Assembly: GCA_013400115.1 (NCBI GenBank)
Contig: VXBP01002567.1
Span: 1 to 64,000, forward strand
Direction: 5' to 3'
DNA: 64,000 bases
Source of the DNA: Rhinopomastus cyanomelas
Taxonomy: Eukaryota; Chordata; Aves; Bucerotiformes; Rhinopomastidae
Positions 36,752-48,216 of the stretch are shown one piece after another (position 1 is the stretch's first letter; every line of letters begins with the position of its first letter). The position numbers and the translations under genes are program-made. Under the pieces are notes generated by a model that saw only the letters and a program-made list of their open reading frames with translations, was not told where the DNA came from and did no database searches.

Positions 36752-36797
36752 GTCTCTTCAAGGTCCCTTCCAATCCCTGATGATTCTATGATTCTTC
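36752..36797 (+). mobile_element. CR1 tail remnant in the 3' UTR
   Basis: TCAAGGTCCCTTCCAATCCC followed by TGATGATTCTATGATTC. Confidence 0.8.
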
Positions 36798-38001
36798 ACA
36801 TCATCTTTATGAGAATCCTGGACTCACTGTAATCAATTTTGGTGCTGCTGTCCTTGAAGTGGTGCAAAGCTCTGGCCTAGCTGATGCCTTCCGACGTAAA
36901 GAAGGAGGGATCAGGCCCTTTTCCTTCTCAGAGCACTTGCGTGCTGTTGAATCCTACCGAACTCCAAGCGAATGAAAAGGAGACCATTGAAAACAGACAG
37001 TGTTGAGTAGTTTGAGGCTGGCTCGCACTCAGAGTTATTAACATATTAAGCCTACAAGGAGCCAGTTCTTTGTAGACAAACAGCATTCAGTCCATTGGTG
37101 TTTCCTTCTTATGTGAGATTCCAGAAGACCATCACTCTAGGTGTGATCCTGAGCAAACCAGCTCTTGAGTCACTATCAGGCCAGAGATATTAGTGCTTCT
37201 GCATTGCAAAACATCTCTGCACTTGGGGTTTGTGTGGTAATTGTAAAATTGGCTGTCATACAGCTCTCCTGGTGTTCTCACTGCAAGCCAGCGTGCTCAC
37301 TGAGGTCTTGTGGTGTCTGATCATCTGGTTTAGATGAGCCAGTAATCAGTGAATCTTCCCGGGTGTTTCACAGCCATGGCAAGCGTTTGCCTGCCACTGG
37401 CTTTGGGCTGAAGCTGCGTCAGAGTGGGACTTGCAAAAGCGGTTGAAGTGGAATTCCTGGAGTGGAATCACATGTTGATGACATTTGGTTTACAGAGGTC
37501 CTGCCTGCAGGGCGCTGTCAGATAGGTTCAGAGAAGGAGCTGGTGAATCGTGCTGCAGGCAGAGCTGTGAGTTGTAGGTCTGGGATGAGGAATTCTGTAA
37601 ACAGATGTCTAACCTGCTCCTGGTAAACTGCTTTGTAGAGACAAACAGGCTTTTGGGGAGTAACAAGCACATGGCTGCTCTTCTATGTGTGCTGTAGGAG
37701 CCCACCTCTAGGCACAGGGCTTTCTGTTATATAACTTAACAGTTACAACAGCGATGGTTCTGTGCATCTATGTGTCTTCAAGGCCATCCCAGTGGAAAGC
37801 TCTGAGGTCCACAGCAGAAGGCCCTTAGCGATCTGGTCTAGCAAACTAGCTGGTCGAGGAGAGCGGCTTTACGTGCCGCATGGAGAGACTTTTTAGATGG
37901 AAAAAAGGGTTCTTGCAAAATGGTGTTTGTGCTTTACTGAGCTCAACCCAGAAAGTCCCAGCACTGAAATGCTGGATTCAGTACCATTGCTGGGATCCGT
38001 T

Positions 38002-38068
38002 TGATGTCAGGGATTGGACGGAACCTCAAAAGATCATCTAGTCCAATCCCCCTGGCAACAGGATCTGT
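38002..38068 (-). mobile_element. CR1 tail remnant in the 3' UTR
   Basis: Reverse tail: CAGGGATTGGACGGAACCTC, CATCTAGTCCAATCCCCCTG. Confidence 0.82.
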
Positions 38069-38443
38069 GGCATCCCAAGTGATGTGATGTTAGCCCACTT
38101 AGTCTCATTTCTGTGTTGCTCCAGAATCTTAAAATGTGATATGATTCCGCACCATCTTCCAGGTGTGGCTGAAGAGCTCCTGGAAGAGGAGAAAGAGCGT
38201 GGCAGAGCAATAATGAATCGGTGCAATATGCAGTGGAGGTCATGACATCTCTAGCTTATTGAGCAGGGCCTTATTTCATGGGCTTGAAAGCACTTAGAAG
38301 CATCTAAGCAGCGTTACAACTTCTGCTTCATGTGCTTTTACTTCACTCTCAGAGCTCCCTTTACCCAAACTTACTCTGCTTAAACTAAATCAGCAATATC
38401 ATGAAATAGGAGAAAGCAATAGCACTGGTCTCTGATGAGTGGC

Positions 38444-38558
38444 AGGAGAAGAGCTGTCCACACGCTGGAAGGTGTGAGCCCCAGGAGAACAGCTGTCCAC
38501 ACGCTGGAAGGTGTGAGCCCCAGGAGAACAGCTGTCCATGCTCCAGAAGGTGTTCTCC
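38444..38558. repeat. 39-bp tandem repeat, about 2.7 units
   Basis: Units start AGGAGAA at 38444, 38483 and 38522; each contains AGCTGTCCACACGCTGGAAG and GTGTGAGCCCC. The third unit is diverged (CATGCTCCAGAAGGTG). It lies in the presumed PPP1R16B 3' UTR. Confidence 0.92.
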
Positions 38559-39475
38559 CTGCCTCTGGGTATATCTGTGCCTTATCGTACTCGCTAGAGG
38601 TAACTTGGCAACTTGTCTGTGGTGACCATACAGCGCTGTGCTCCAATGGGGAGGCTCTTTTGCAAGGGGATATCAGTTCAGAGCATAGCAGGGTTTGGAG
38701 TTTTTCAGGTTCTCCTGTGATCATGGGTGGTCTCTTCCCAAATACACAGAAAGGAAATGCACAGGGTCTTAATTTTAATTTAAAATCTCAGCTTGACCTA
38801 ACTCGTTACAGCGGTTCTCTACAAGCAGAGGCCAGAACACACTCGTAGGGGCAAGACCTATCCTCTTGCTGCAGGACACTACTAATACATGTTTGGCTTC
38901 ATTTTGCTTGTGGCTTTACAGCAGATTTTGTTGCCCCTGGTTGTTCTTCAACTCTATTCTGCTCATTTCACGTTGGCCAAACTGGTAACAGACTCCCCAC
39001 TTTCCACACACAGTTTGAGCACCACTGGGTTCTTCAGGCAACATCTGTCACAGCACGGTTCGACCTAGAATACTAGAGGAGGCTCCGCTAGCACAAACCT
39101 ACACCAATGCGGGTATCTCCACCCACCACAGGAGTGGAGGTGCAGGTTGTTGTGCGGTGCGGGTGCAGCCTTGCTGTTGGCACCTCTGCGTCTTCAGCCT
39201 CTAGACTGCAGTGTGAGGAGGGACCATGAGAGCCTTGGCAAACCTGGTGTGGCTCGGCGTGGCTGCCTCTTGAACGTTCCAGAGCGAAGGGAGGGCAAGC
39301 CTTCTGCAATAACTCCTAGTTCCATCCATCAGTAGTGAACGATGTACAAACAGAACTCGATGAGATGTATTTTATGTGAACAAATAATGTACAGACTGTA
39401 TATCACACTAGCAGCTTTGTGTATAAAATGGCATTTTGGCAATCAGAGTCTAATATATTTAAAACATTTTTTTTA

Positions 39476-39481
39476 AATAAA
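39476..39481 (+). promoter_or_regulatory. PPP1R16B: Distal poly(A) signal of PPP1R16B
   Basis: AATAAA in an A/T-rich context, about 5.0 kb after the stop codon and before the FAM83D promoter. Confidence 0.6.
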
Positions 39482-39911
39482 AAAGAGGATATTTGATATT
39501 GTACGGAACCGACTTCATTGCTACTGTAAGTACGAAGAGATGGTTTCCTCACGTGCTCAAAGCAAAGCGTAGAATCTGAACCTGTATGTAAACTCATGCC
39601 AAAAGGGTATGTCTGACAGTATTAGCACCTGACTCAGTGTCTTTACTAGATATTGAATTTTTTTAATTTAAAAATTATATTAAATTTCTTTTAATAATAC
39701 AAATATGCCACCGAGTTTTCTTCCATCGGTTCACGTGTTGGTGCTCGGCCTACAATGTCTCTGCCTGTAAGCGCCCGCAGGAGCTGTTTAGCAGAGTAAA
39801 TCTGGGCAGTGGGTAGGGATCACCTCTTATTTTTCAGCAGATACCACTAGTCTGTGATGAGGAGGAAGGCCAGAAGTGTAAATGCCTCTCCTGAATTTCG
39901 TCATGTCCAAG

Positions 39912-39984
39912 CCACAGAATCACAGAACACTAGAGAGTGGAAGAGACCTCAAGAGATCATCTAGTCCAACCCCCCTGCCACCAG
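39912..39984 (-). mobile_element. CR1 tail fragment
   Basis: Reverse tail: CCACAGAATCACAGAACACT to AACCCCCCTGCCACCAG. It abuts the unclassified repeat beginning at 39985. Confidence 0.85.
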
Positions 39985-40170
39985 CATGAAGCTGGTGGAT
40001 TTCCACTGACCAGTGTGAAGAATATTAATTTCAAACCCTTTGTTTTATGGAGATGTTAAGGTTTCTGTTCTGATCAGGATGTGTGGTAAGTATTAAGCAG
40101 CCTACTTTGAGAAGGTCAAGACTGCAGTGATACAGAGAATGTTATTGGTAGAGCAGATTTAGCCACGTTG
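39985..40170. repeat. Unclassified dispersed repeat, copy 1 (about 185 bp)
   Basis: Starts CATGAAGCTGGTGGATTTCC and ends GCAGATTTAGCCACGTTG. A clearly homologous copy in the same orientation lies at 62611-62795 inside DHX35. It does not resemble CR1 3' ends. It could be part of a DNA transposon, an LTR or an internal LINE region; the family is not recognised. Confidence 0.85.
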
Positions 40171-40183
40171 CCTTATCACGGCC

Positions 40184-40250
40184 TACAGCAGGCTCCCCAG
40201 GGCAGTGGTGAAGTCCCCATTCCCAGAGGTATCTAAACGACGTGTAACCG
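40184..40250 (+). mobile_element. Possible CR1 fragment next to the FAM83D CpG promoter
   Basis: CAGGCTCCCCAGGGCAGTGG and CAGAGGTATCTAAACGACGT match the forward CR1 ORF2 end (GCTGCCCAGGG...GGAGGT). It ends where the GC-rich promoter begins. Confidence 0.6.
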
Positions 40251-40506
40251 TCACTTTGACGACTCGCTCGGTGCTAGGCTACGGCCTCCACGGAGGCCTG
40301 GGGTGGGCACCAGGGGAGCAGCGAGGGGCGCAGCCGCCCTCCGGCAGCTCCGAGGCCCGGCCCGGCCCGCGGCCGCAGCCAACCAGCGCGCGGGGCGGGG
40401 CGCGGCTCCCCCAGTGGCGGCGCTGGCGCGGGGCCGTTGGCGTTCAAAGCCGCTATAAAGGGCTGCGGAGCGCAGCCGGCCCGTGGTGGTGTCGTCTCAC
40501 TTCGCC
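40250..40506 (+). promoter_or_regulatory. FAM83D: FAM83D CpG-rich TATA promoter
   Basis: Very GC- and CpG-rich block with a GC box (GGGGCGGGG, about 40392-40400), a TTCAAA element at 40443-40448 and TATAAA at 40454-40459, 53 bases before the ATG. TTCAAA is the reverse complement of TTTGAA, the CHR element of G2/M genes; FAM83D is mitotically expressed, so a cell-cycle role fits but is inference. The promoter of the second copy aligns here (GGGGCCGT...AGCCGCTATAAAGG). Confidence 0.75.
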
Positions 40507-43500
40507 ATGGCCGACACATCGCAGTGGCTGGGGGAGGGCGCCGGGCGCTNCACCCGCTCCGCTCCCGCGAGAGCTCCTGCCCCCGGGCCCCTTCCCCAGC
40601 AGCTCCGGAGACCGGCACAGAAGCCGTGAGGGTCTCTGTTATAGAACGATGGTTCAGGTTGGAAGAGACCTTCGAAGTCCAACCCCCTGCAGTGAGCAGG
40701 GACATCCTCAACTGGAGCAGGTTGCTCAAAGCCTCGTCCAGCCTGACCTGGAATGTTTCCAGGGCTGGGGCATCTACCACCTCACAAGAAAATCTATTCC
40801 ACTGTTTCATCGTGTTTATCATAAAATATTTCCTCTTTATAGCCAGCCTAAATCTCCCTCTTCTAGTTTAAAAACATCACCCCTTGTACTGATACAACAG
40901 CCTCTGCTAATAGGGGTGTCCCCCTTTAAGTACAGAAAGGCTGCAGTATGGTCTCCTAGAGGCCCCATCTTCGGGCTGAACACCAACATTCTCAGCCTGA
41001 CCTTGCAGCAGAGGAGTTAAATCCTTCTGATTGTTTTTGTGGCCTCCTCTAGACCTTTTCATGCTTTTGTGCTGAAGTCTTGAGAGCTAGATGCAGCACT
41101 CCTGCTAAGGTCCCACCAGAATGGAGCAGAAGAATAGGATTGCCTCCCCTGACCTGTTGGCCATGCTTGATCTGATGTAGACCAGGGCACAGTTTGCTTT
41201 CCTGGGCTCTGAATGTGCATTGCCAGCTCACATCCAGCTTTTCCTTCACCTGTATCCTCAAGCCCTTCACTGCAGGGCTGCTCTTGATGCCTTCATCTCC
41301 CAGTGTGTGTTGCTACCAGGGATTGCCCCGACCTAGATGCACGAGTTTGCACGTGGTCCTGTTGAACTTGAGAGTCATATAAGCCCAGATTTCAAGCTTG
41401 TCCAAGTCCCTTCATGTGACATAAAGCAAAGACAAATGGCTTTAAAACCCTTTTGATTGAAGGAAGGCTTGTGAGGTGGACAAGCTAGTAGGTACATGCT
41501 TTGTAACACCCTGATGGTGTGTATCCACATACTACACCTGTGGAATTTCATTTTCCTGGTTACACTGCTCTGGAGGTTCTCTGCCGCCACTGCTGCATGA
41601 AGAACTGCTGCCGCTGTTCATAGACAAACCACCTGCTGGAGTTTCTTGTTCTTCTGCAAAGCAGGTGATTTCCTCTTACAGGTTCCTTACAGATGTGCTC
41701 TGCAGGCCGTATTCTCTGCTGGAAACTCCTGTTTTAAAGGCTATGACACCACAAAAGCCTCTTATAAAAGAAGGAGGTTCAGTACAGAGATAACGACTAC
41801 ATCTCCCTTCTTCACCTCTTCCCTCTTTAACCCCGTGAATTGCCCCAAAGTGCTGTGCAGGACTTCCCTCCTGCAGGAGTGGATGGCTTTGATCTGATGC
41901 AGAGCATGGCTTAGAAATCATGCGGTGCAGTAACTTCTAACTGTTCTTCGTAGGGTTTACAGCCTTTGTAATCCCCAGCAGGGAACCACCCTTCTCATTA
42001 GGAGCTGCTCAATTGGCTGAGCTACGGTTTAAATGTGTAGCTTCCTCCTTGGTTGGCTGGGTGAAGCAACTCCTGTCTGTGTAACTGCTTGCACGGGGCA
42101 CACCCTGAGTCAGACACTGAGCTCACTCCTTGCCCCCTTCCGAGTGCAGAAGTTTAGGGTGTGCACGAGGATGACATGACCAGTGGGCTTCTGGCCAGAA
42201 ACGGTCATGGAGGAAACCCTTTTTAAAAGAGAGAGTAGATGGGACCAGTCTGGTGACTCAAATGCTGTGAAAGCATCAGTTTCTCCAAAAAAAAGCTGCC
42301 CTTGTGCGTGGTGTTCTCACTTGTAACTGCCTGCTGAATGCTGCCCTTGTGCTAAGAGCCAGGCAAGTTGTCCTTGCCCAGGGCTGTGTGAGTGCCTGAT
42401 CCACAGAGTGTTTTTGTGGACAGGGAATGGAGAGAAAGTTTGACCTCTTACAATATTCCAAGTATCAGATGCTGTGTGATACTGCTCAGTCACATCTGAG
42501 CTCTTCAGGTTAATGTGAGGAACAGGACAACTTCAGATGTTCCAGTTTCTGCAGTCAGCTTGAGTGACAAAGAGGACACTGTTGCTGTCTGGCCTCTGTT
42601 GTCCTGAGCAGATGAGGGCAGAGCAAAGGCTTTCCTTTTTCTCCTCTAAACTTAACTGTTTCTTTGCTCATTTTGAGTAAAAGTGTATTTCTCTTTTCAG
42701 CTGCTAATTCTGGGATTAGAACTCAAAGGAGTAACCTTTTTGAAGGGGACTGATGTTTCCAAGGGATTTAGTGTGAATTATACAGTGTTCACGTGGTCTC
42801 ATCAAAAGCATTTTCCCCTTTTTTGACACTAGACAAGTGACTGGCTGGAGAAAGGCACTGAGGATGCTTTAAAGCACAGGTGTAAAGTAATGTTATCTAG
42901 AAATACCAATGTGCTTGTGTGTGTTATAGCCAAGAACTCCCCCATAGGGAGCCCATCCCTCTGGGAGCAGGGCACAGGTGGGAATGCAGAGCTCAGCCTG
43001 TTCTTGTGGGAAATATTGCCACAAGGTAATGCCACACACAGCGCAGCCTGGGTGTGTAGGAGCAGCCTTATCGATCTGATAAGGGCAGGCACCAGGTACC
43101 CAAAGACAAAGAAAGTGAAGTCATGAAGCCAAATCTTTTCAATCCCACACAGATGTGTGTTGCTGGGTTTGAAAGGTGGGAATTGTAGTGCTGAGACTGT
43201 TATCCCAAATCCTGTGTTCTTTGCCAGGTTCACTGACAGCTGATTCACGCCCAGAGCTGGGGTGTTTTTTAATGCAGGTTTGCACAAAGCTGGGTGGGCA
43301 CCCACGAGGTCAGCTGCCTAAATTATGAAAGCAGGGATTTATTTATCCAGTCCAAATTAGCATAGGGAATGTAGTAATTATTTATCAGGTTTCTACTTGT
43401 GATTACAACTGCAGTCCTAAAGCCCTGCTTAGCTAATTGATCAAGTAATTCCTCACATACTGTCAAAGTAACAGGGGTACTTATGTTTTGCTACTACACA

Positions 43501-46500
43501 TGGTCAGGAGAGGGGAGATTCACCCAGGTCAGGGGCTGTTTGACCTGTGGGTGTGACTCTCAGTATTACAGTGAGGGTGTAATGAGGCTAATTCACCTAA
43601 GAGGGACACAGACCTGGAGTCATCTCATTGACAGCCTCTTGGTTAACATCTTTCAGCCCTATTTGACTTGATCTAGGTGATTCTGCAGTGGGATTGGACT
43701 AGATGATCTTTTGAGGTCCCTCCCCATCCCTAATGTTCTTTGATTCTGTAAATTGCCAGGGTTTCCTGGCTTGTAAGAAGCTAGCCACTCATTCTTCTGT
43801 TTAAAGAGGATTAAATTACCTTCATCTGTCCAGTTCAGCACATACAAGAAACATCCCAAAGTCAATACAACATTAACAGATTATTTTAGGGTACAATAAT
43901 CAGTCTTCAACAAAACCATGTGTGATGCAGCTTTGAATTAGCTGGGGAGACAGTTCATACATGTAGATCTGCTATCTTCAGCCCATCAAGAGAAAATCTT
44001 CCCATCCTAGGACCGGCCTTTTGTGAAGAAATGTTGAGTGAATGGAAGGATTTCTTGTGAAGGTGGTGGGGATTACAGGAGTTGGAAGGAAAGCAGGCTG
44101 TAAAAGCACACAGAAGCAGCAGCAAACACGACGATAAACCTCTCTGGGCTTATGCTTTGCATTTCAGGACCACAATGGGGAATACAGAAGCCTCTTGTAA
44201 CTTACCAGGGCCTGTGCAGTAGGACAAAGACATGTGCATCTGCCCTTTGTGCTAGTAGCAAAAGGGCTGGGGAAGAAACTCATCGGGCCTCGTTTAAAGT
44301 AAAGCCCTTGAACAACAAGTGGTGTTGCTTCTCTTGCAGGTGATTGCTCTTGTGATGGATGCCTTCACAGATATTGATATCTTTGGTGATCTGCAGGATG
44401 CCTACAACAACCGCAAAGTCCCTGTCTATATCCTTCTTGACCAAGACTTTCTACCACATTTCTTGGAAATGTGCAAGAATTTGGGAGTCTGTCCTGAGCA
44501 GGAAAGTGTAAGTGCTGGGGGTGGTCTGGGTTGGGGTTGTTTTGTGGTACAGTTTATGGCTGTGGATAGCAAAGATACTCTTCCATAGAAGCCGACGCTT
44601 TACCTGTTTGGTAACTGCTCTCAAAGAGGGTTCTCTGAATGTTTCTCGGTTCCTGAAGGCTCAGCATCACCTGCTTTCAGTGCAGTCTATAAGCCAACAT
44701 GTGAAACTGTACACAAACTCAGCAATAACCATGCAGAAAAGGCCCATCTGCCACCCTGCAGTGCACCACCTGCCCACGGGAGCTACAGCCTTGCCATACA
44801 ACAGCCTGATGCGCTGGTGGGGAGCACTCGGTGCAATCCATGTCCTCGGGAAGCAACAATTGTTTTGCATTTAATTCTGCAAGACTGCGGTAGCTTTATC
44901 CTTTGGCTTAAGGAACCACAGAACACCAGGGATTGGAAGGGACCTCAAAAGATCTAGTCCAATCCCCCTGCCACAGCAGGATCACCTAGACCAAGTTGCA
45001 GAGGAACATATCCAGGCAGATTTTAAATGTCTCCAGAGGAAGAGACTCCCTGGACAGCCTGTTCCAGTGCTCTGTCACTCTCACTATGAAGAAGTCCCTT
45101 CTCGTATTGATGTGGAACCTCTTATGTTCTAGCTGACATCCACTGCCCCATGTCCTATCATTGGGTGCCACTGAGCAGAGCCTGGCTTCATCTTCCTAAC
45201 ACCCATCCTTTCCATATTTATAAACATTAATGAGGTCACCCCTCAGTCTCAGTTTCTCCAAGCTCAAGAGACCCAGCACCCTCAGCCTTTCCTCTTCAGG
45301 GAGATGTCTTGCTCCCTTTATCATCTTTGTGGCTCTGCCTTGGAGTCTCTCCAGCAGTTCAGTATGGGAGTGCTATGACTTCAGCAACACCTCGTTTCTT
45401 TCCTAATCATAATTATTTTAAAAGACTTTAAAAGGATGATGTGACCCAAGTGATTTGCTTAATGCCTCTGAATATGAGCTGACATGACTGTAATGGCTTG
45501 TCTTGGATCAGCTTGTGTTCACCCCGGTGTCACATTCCTCTGGCTGAGGAAATGCTCTGAGCTCTGTGGGCAGCGATTTATTAGAACTGGTTATTCTCTC
45601 CTCAGACTCTCCTAATCTAACAAATTTAGCACTGTGTACAATTTATCACATGCAGACACTGTAAGGAAGCTCATTTTGTTCCTCTCCTCCATAGTGCATG
45701 TAGCTCCTTCTAGGTAGACGTGCTAGTCAAGTCTTCTTGCCAGTTAACCTCTACTCTTCTTTTCTGAAACAGCTACTGAGGGTTCGAACTCTGACGGGCA
45801 ACACGTACTACATGAGGTCAGGTGCCAAAATTGTTGGGAAAGTCCATGAGAAGTTCATGTTAATTGATTGCATCAGAGTGACAACGGGCTCCTACAGGCA
45901 AGTACTGGCATCTCCTGGTGCCTTGTGAGGGCTATAGATAGGGGGAGTTTGTGCCAGAAGGAGGTACACAACAGCCCAAGAGTTTTTCCTGAAGAAGAGA
46001 TAGCGAATAGTCTTGCTGACCGCCATGTCTGGGTCTTTTCAAACCTAGTCTATGATCCTATGACTTCATACCTCCCTCATGCACAGCATGTCTGAGTCTT
46101 GCTCTTTGTATGGGTGTGTGTTGAAATGCACTGGAGACTGAGAATCTTGGTTTGTTTTCAACAGTTTCACGTGGTCTGATGGGAAGCTCAACAGCAGTAA
46201 CCTGCTGCTCTTGTCGGGTCAAGTGGTTGAAGAGTTTGACCTCCAGTTCAGGATTCTTTATGCCCAGTCAATGCCCATCAACCCTAACTGGAGCTGCAGG
46301 AACAGCAGGATGTTTGATCACCTTGCCAGCACAATGGAGTCCCCTAAAGAATATACTGTGGAAGGCAACCTGAGAGCTGAATTTGCCAGATTGTCTAGTA
46401 CTCCAAAGAGACTTCTGAAAGAACAAGGTCAGGCTGAAGATACTCCTGGACGCAAACCTTGTAACCTGGGGCATTCTTGCCTCCTTGAAGAGGAGTGGTT

Positions 46501-47113
46501 TAGCAGTCAGGATGGCACAGTAGAACGGAGAAGTGCATCAACCCAAACCAGCCCACGGGAAGAAAAGCCTGTAGTGACTACGTGTAACGCTGCCACGCAG
46601 ACCAACACGCTAACGGAAGAGATTGGCACTCAGACTTCTGTCACTGCCAGAGCGACGGGCACTCAGACTTCAGTTTTGCTGAAGAGTGCAGTGACACAGA
46701 CAAGGGAAGGTGAGTGCACAGAAACACCCCTGCTTCACCGAAAGATGTCAAAAGAAGGCTATTCCCTGGCTGGAAAAGCTGTGTCAAGTTCTAGCCTGCG
46801 ATCACTCTCTTCATCATCATCCCAGTGCTCCCTTGCAAGCTCTACCAGCTCGCTTTCTTCACTCCGGTCCTTTGAATATTCGAGCAGTCGCAGGGCAGAG
46901 TATTTCCAAAAGCTGCATAAAGAGCGTCAGTGCCACTACTCCAGCATCAGGTCAAAGCTCAGCCACATGGTAGAGATCCTGTCCCGGAGGGGCCGTGTGC
47001 CTGAAAACTACATGACCCAATACACTGGAAGATGCAACCTGAAACAGAGGCGTGACATCAGCAGCAGCCTGCGCAGCCTCCGGGATGTTTCGCTCTTCAC
47101 TCTGAATAAATGA
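40507..47113 (+). CDS. FAM83D: FAM83D (CHICA), mitotic spindle CK1 adaptor; first exon broken by a gap
   Basis: Visible coding parts: exon 1 from the ATG at 40507 (MADTSQWLGEGAGR) until the n at 40550; then exons 44340-44507 (56 codons), 45773-45897 and 46165-47113 (TGA at 47111-47113), together 413 residues. The DUF1669 core, a PLD-like fold that in the family binds CK1, is clear: ALVMDAFTDIDIF, VYILLDQ, and HEKFMLID, an intact HxKx4D motif, then FDLQFRILYAQS. The C-terminal part has five TQT motifs (codons within 46541-46702), the dynein-light-chain binding signature known for human FAM83D, followed by a Ser-rich stretch and an end related to the human C-terminus. Family knowledge: the protein localises to the spindle and partners HMMR, KIF22, DYNLL1 and CK1. 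The intron after 45897 starts with GC (GC-AG). The rest of exon 1, about 100 or more codons by comparison with human, is absent from the assembly. The start is chosen because the second copy has the same start and the ATG lies just after the TATA box. Confidence 0.93.
40550..40550. other. FAM83D: Unresolved base inside FAM83D exon 1
   Basis: Before it the sequence matches the second copy's first exon exactly up to GCGCCGGGCGCT; after it the match stops. The missing part is therefore likely a GC-rich collapsed gap rather than one base. Confidence 0.8.
40636..41420 (-). mobile_element. CR1 LINE, longest single copy, in FAM83D intron 1
   Basis: Reverse copy of about 780 bp from AACGATGGTTCAGGTTGGAA through TTGGAAGAGACCTTCGAAGT and CCTGACCTTGCAGCAGAGGA to AAGCTTGTCCAAGTCCC. 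It is an older subfamily with long 5' reach. An open frame running across it and the gap (40205-41020) is not a gene. Confidence 0.9.
41421..44339 (+). other. FAM83D: Remainder of FAM83D intron 1
   Basis: Unique sequence apart from one CR1 tail at 43662. No supported exon. An AT-rich block at about 43335-43465 with TAATTATTTATC and TAGCTAATTGATCAAGTAAT is a candidate conserved element. The intron ends CTTGCAG at 44339. Confidence 0.65.
43662..43752 (+). mobile_element. CR1 tail fragment
   Basis: Forward tail: TTTGACTTGATCTAGGTGAT, GTGGGATTGGACTAGATGAT, TTCTTTGATTCTGT. Confidence 0.88.
44910..45368 (-). mobile_element. CR1 LINE in FAM83D intron 2
   Basis: Reverse copy from CACAGAACACCAGGGATTGG to GGCTCTGCCTTGGAGTCTCT. 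Frame 44986-45171 on the minus strand is its ORF2 end. Confidence 0.92.
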
Positions 47114-48180
47114 TGGCTGCCCTGAAAGATCCAGTCCCAAACTGCCATCACTTAGCTGCTGTTTCCTCCACTTTCTTCCAGCACTTTTATGTTTTCAATG
47201 TGTGTGTCACTCTGCAGCACTTTGTTTTATATTATGCAATTTAACCAGTAAAAAAAAGGGTTAGTTAGGGTTATTCTCTAAGTACTTGCACGTACCTCTT
47301 GTATGTGTTAGTGGTTAAGGCTCATATTAACTCTATATGAGTTCAAAAAATAACTTGATCTTTGCACCTGAAAAAATAACTTATTCCTCCTTTCTAGGGT
47401 TGCTGATGCTCTGGCTGTAATTTCTGTAAACTTGGAAAAATCCAAGTTAGACTGTTCTTGCTCGGAGAACAATGTATTCACCAACATATTCTTGGCTGGG
47501 TTTTTTTCTTTGGCTTGTATGTCTATTTTATCTTTGGTACGAGGGGAAGCAACTTGTTTTTATAAGAGCCATAAGGCTAATTTTACTCTACGTCTGGCTG
47601 CAGCAGTATATCCTATCCTGATCCACTGAAGCTGTGAAGGATCTGTTGGAGTTCCCATAACTGGGAACTAAAAGCAGGATTTATGAGGCCCACAAGACTG
47701 TTAACAGGACTGGGTTGCTGGAGTGAGTGGGGGATGACGCTATACCTGAGGTGTGGTGTGTTGCTGCAGCACACCTGTTGTGCTTCTCGTTGAACTCTAT
47801 CTCTTGTGTAACTTGTTACACAGAATTAAGACTCCAGTTCTTTGCACTGTAAAATGAGCTCTGTCTGGGAACCATCTCATTTCTGTTAAGAGACTGTAAA
47901 CAGGTTCCTTCTTTGGAGTGAACCTGGAGGCAAGACAATCACTGAGGGCACATGACACAGCCCCAGTTCAAAAGTAAACTGCCAAAGTAAACTACTCGGT
48001 GTTATCGGTAGTGTCTGCTATGTTACTGTACAAATGCAAGACAAACAAAATATATGTTTTGCTCTTTAAATTGTCCTACCAGAAATATTTTGTGTTTCTT
48101 GCTTGATTTTACCCTTCAGCTACTACTGAGTCAGCTTGAGGACTCTTCAGAGTCACCCTGTTTTTGAAAATCCCTTCAGT

Positions 48181-48186
48181 ATTAAA
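48181..48186 (+). promoter_or_regulatory. FAM83D: Candidate poly(A) signal of FAM83D
   Basis: ATTAAA about 1.07 kb after the stop codon, just before a CR1 insertion. Confidence 0.4.
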
Positions 48187-48216
48187 TGGTTCTTGGGTTA
48201 AGTTGCTTTGCTGAGA

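Larger units (their letters stand above)
34438..39500 (+). other. PPP1R16B: PPP1R16B 3' untranslated region (probable)
   Basis: Non-coding sequence from the stop codon to a polyadenylation hexamer at 39476-39481. The length, about 5 kb, fits the long 3' UTR known for mammalian PPP1R16B. It holds a 39-bp tandem repeat (38444-38558) and two small CR1 tails (36752, 38002), but no supported coding exon. Short open frames such as 36154-36498 show no family resemblance. A proximal hexamer at 35198-35203 could give a shorter form. Confidence 0.7.

Noticed and set aside
40551..40640. Possible remainder of FAM83D exon 1 after the gap, ending at a GTGAGG donor near 40627
   Set aside because: No frame gives a convincing DUF1669 match, so the donor could not be supported.
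40274..40822. 182-codon minus-strand frame over the FAM83D promoter
   Set aside because: It reads the complement of CR1 and of the CpG island, and has no family resemblance.
40205..41020. 271-codon open frame on the + strand across the FAM83D first exon region
   Set aside because: It is in a different frame from the MADTSQW start, crosses the unresolved base, and then translates reverse CR1 sequence; GC-rich DNA makes long chance frames.
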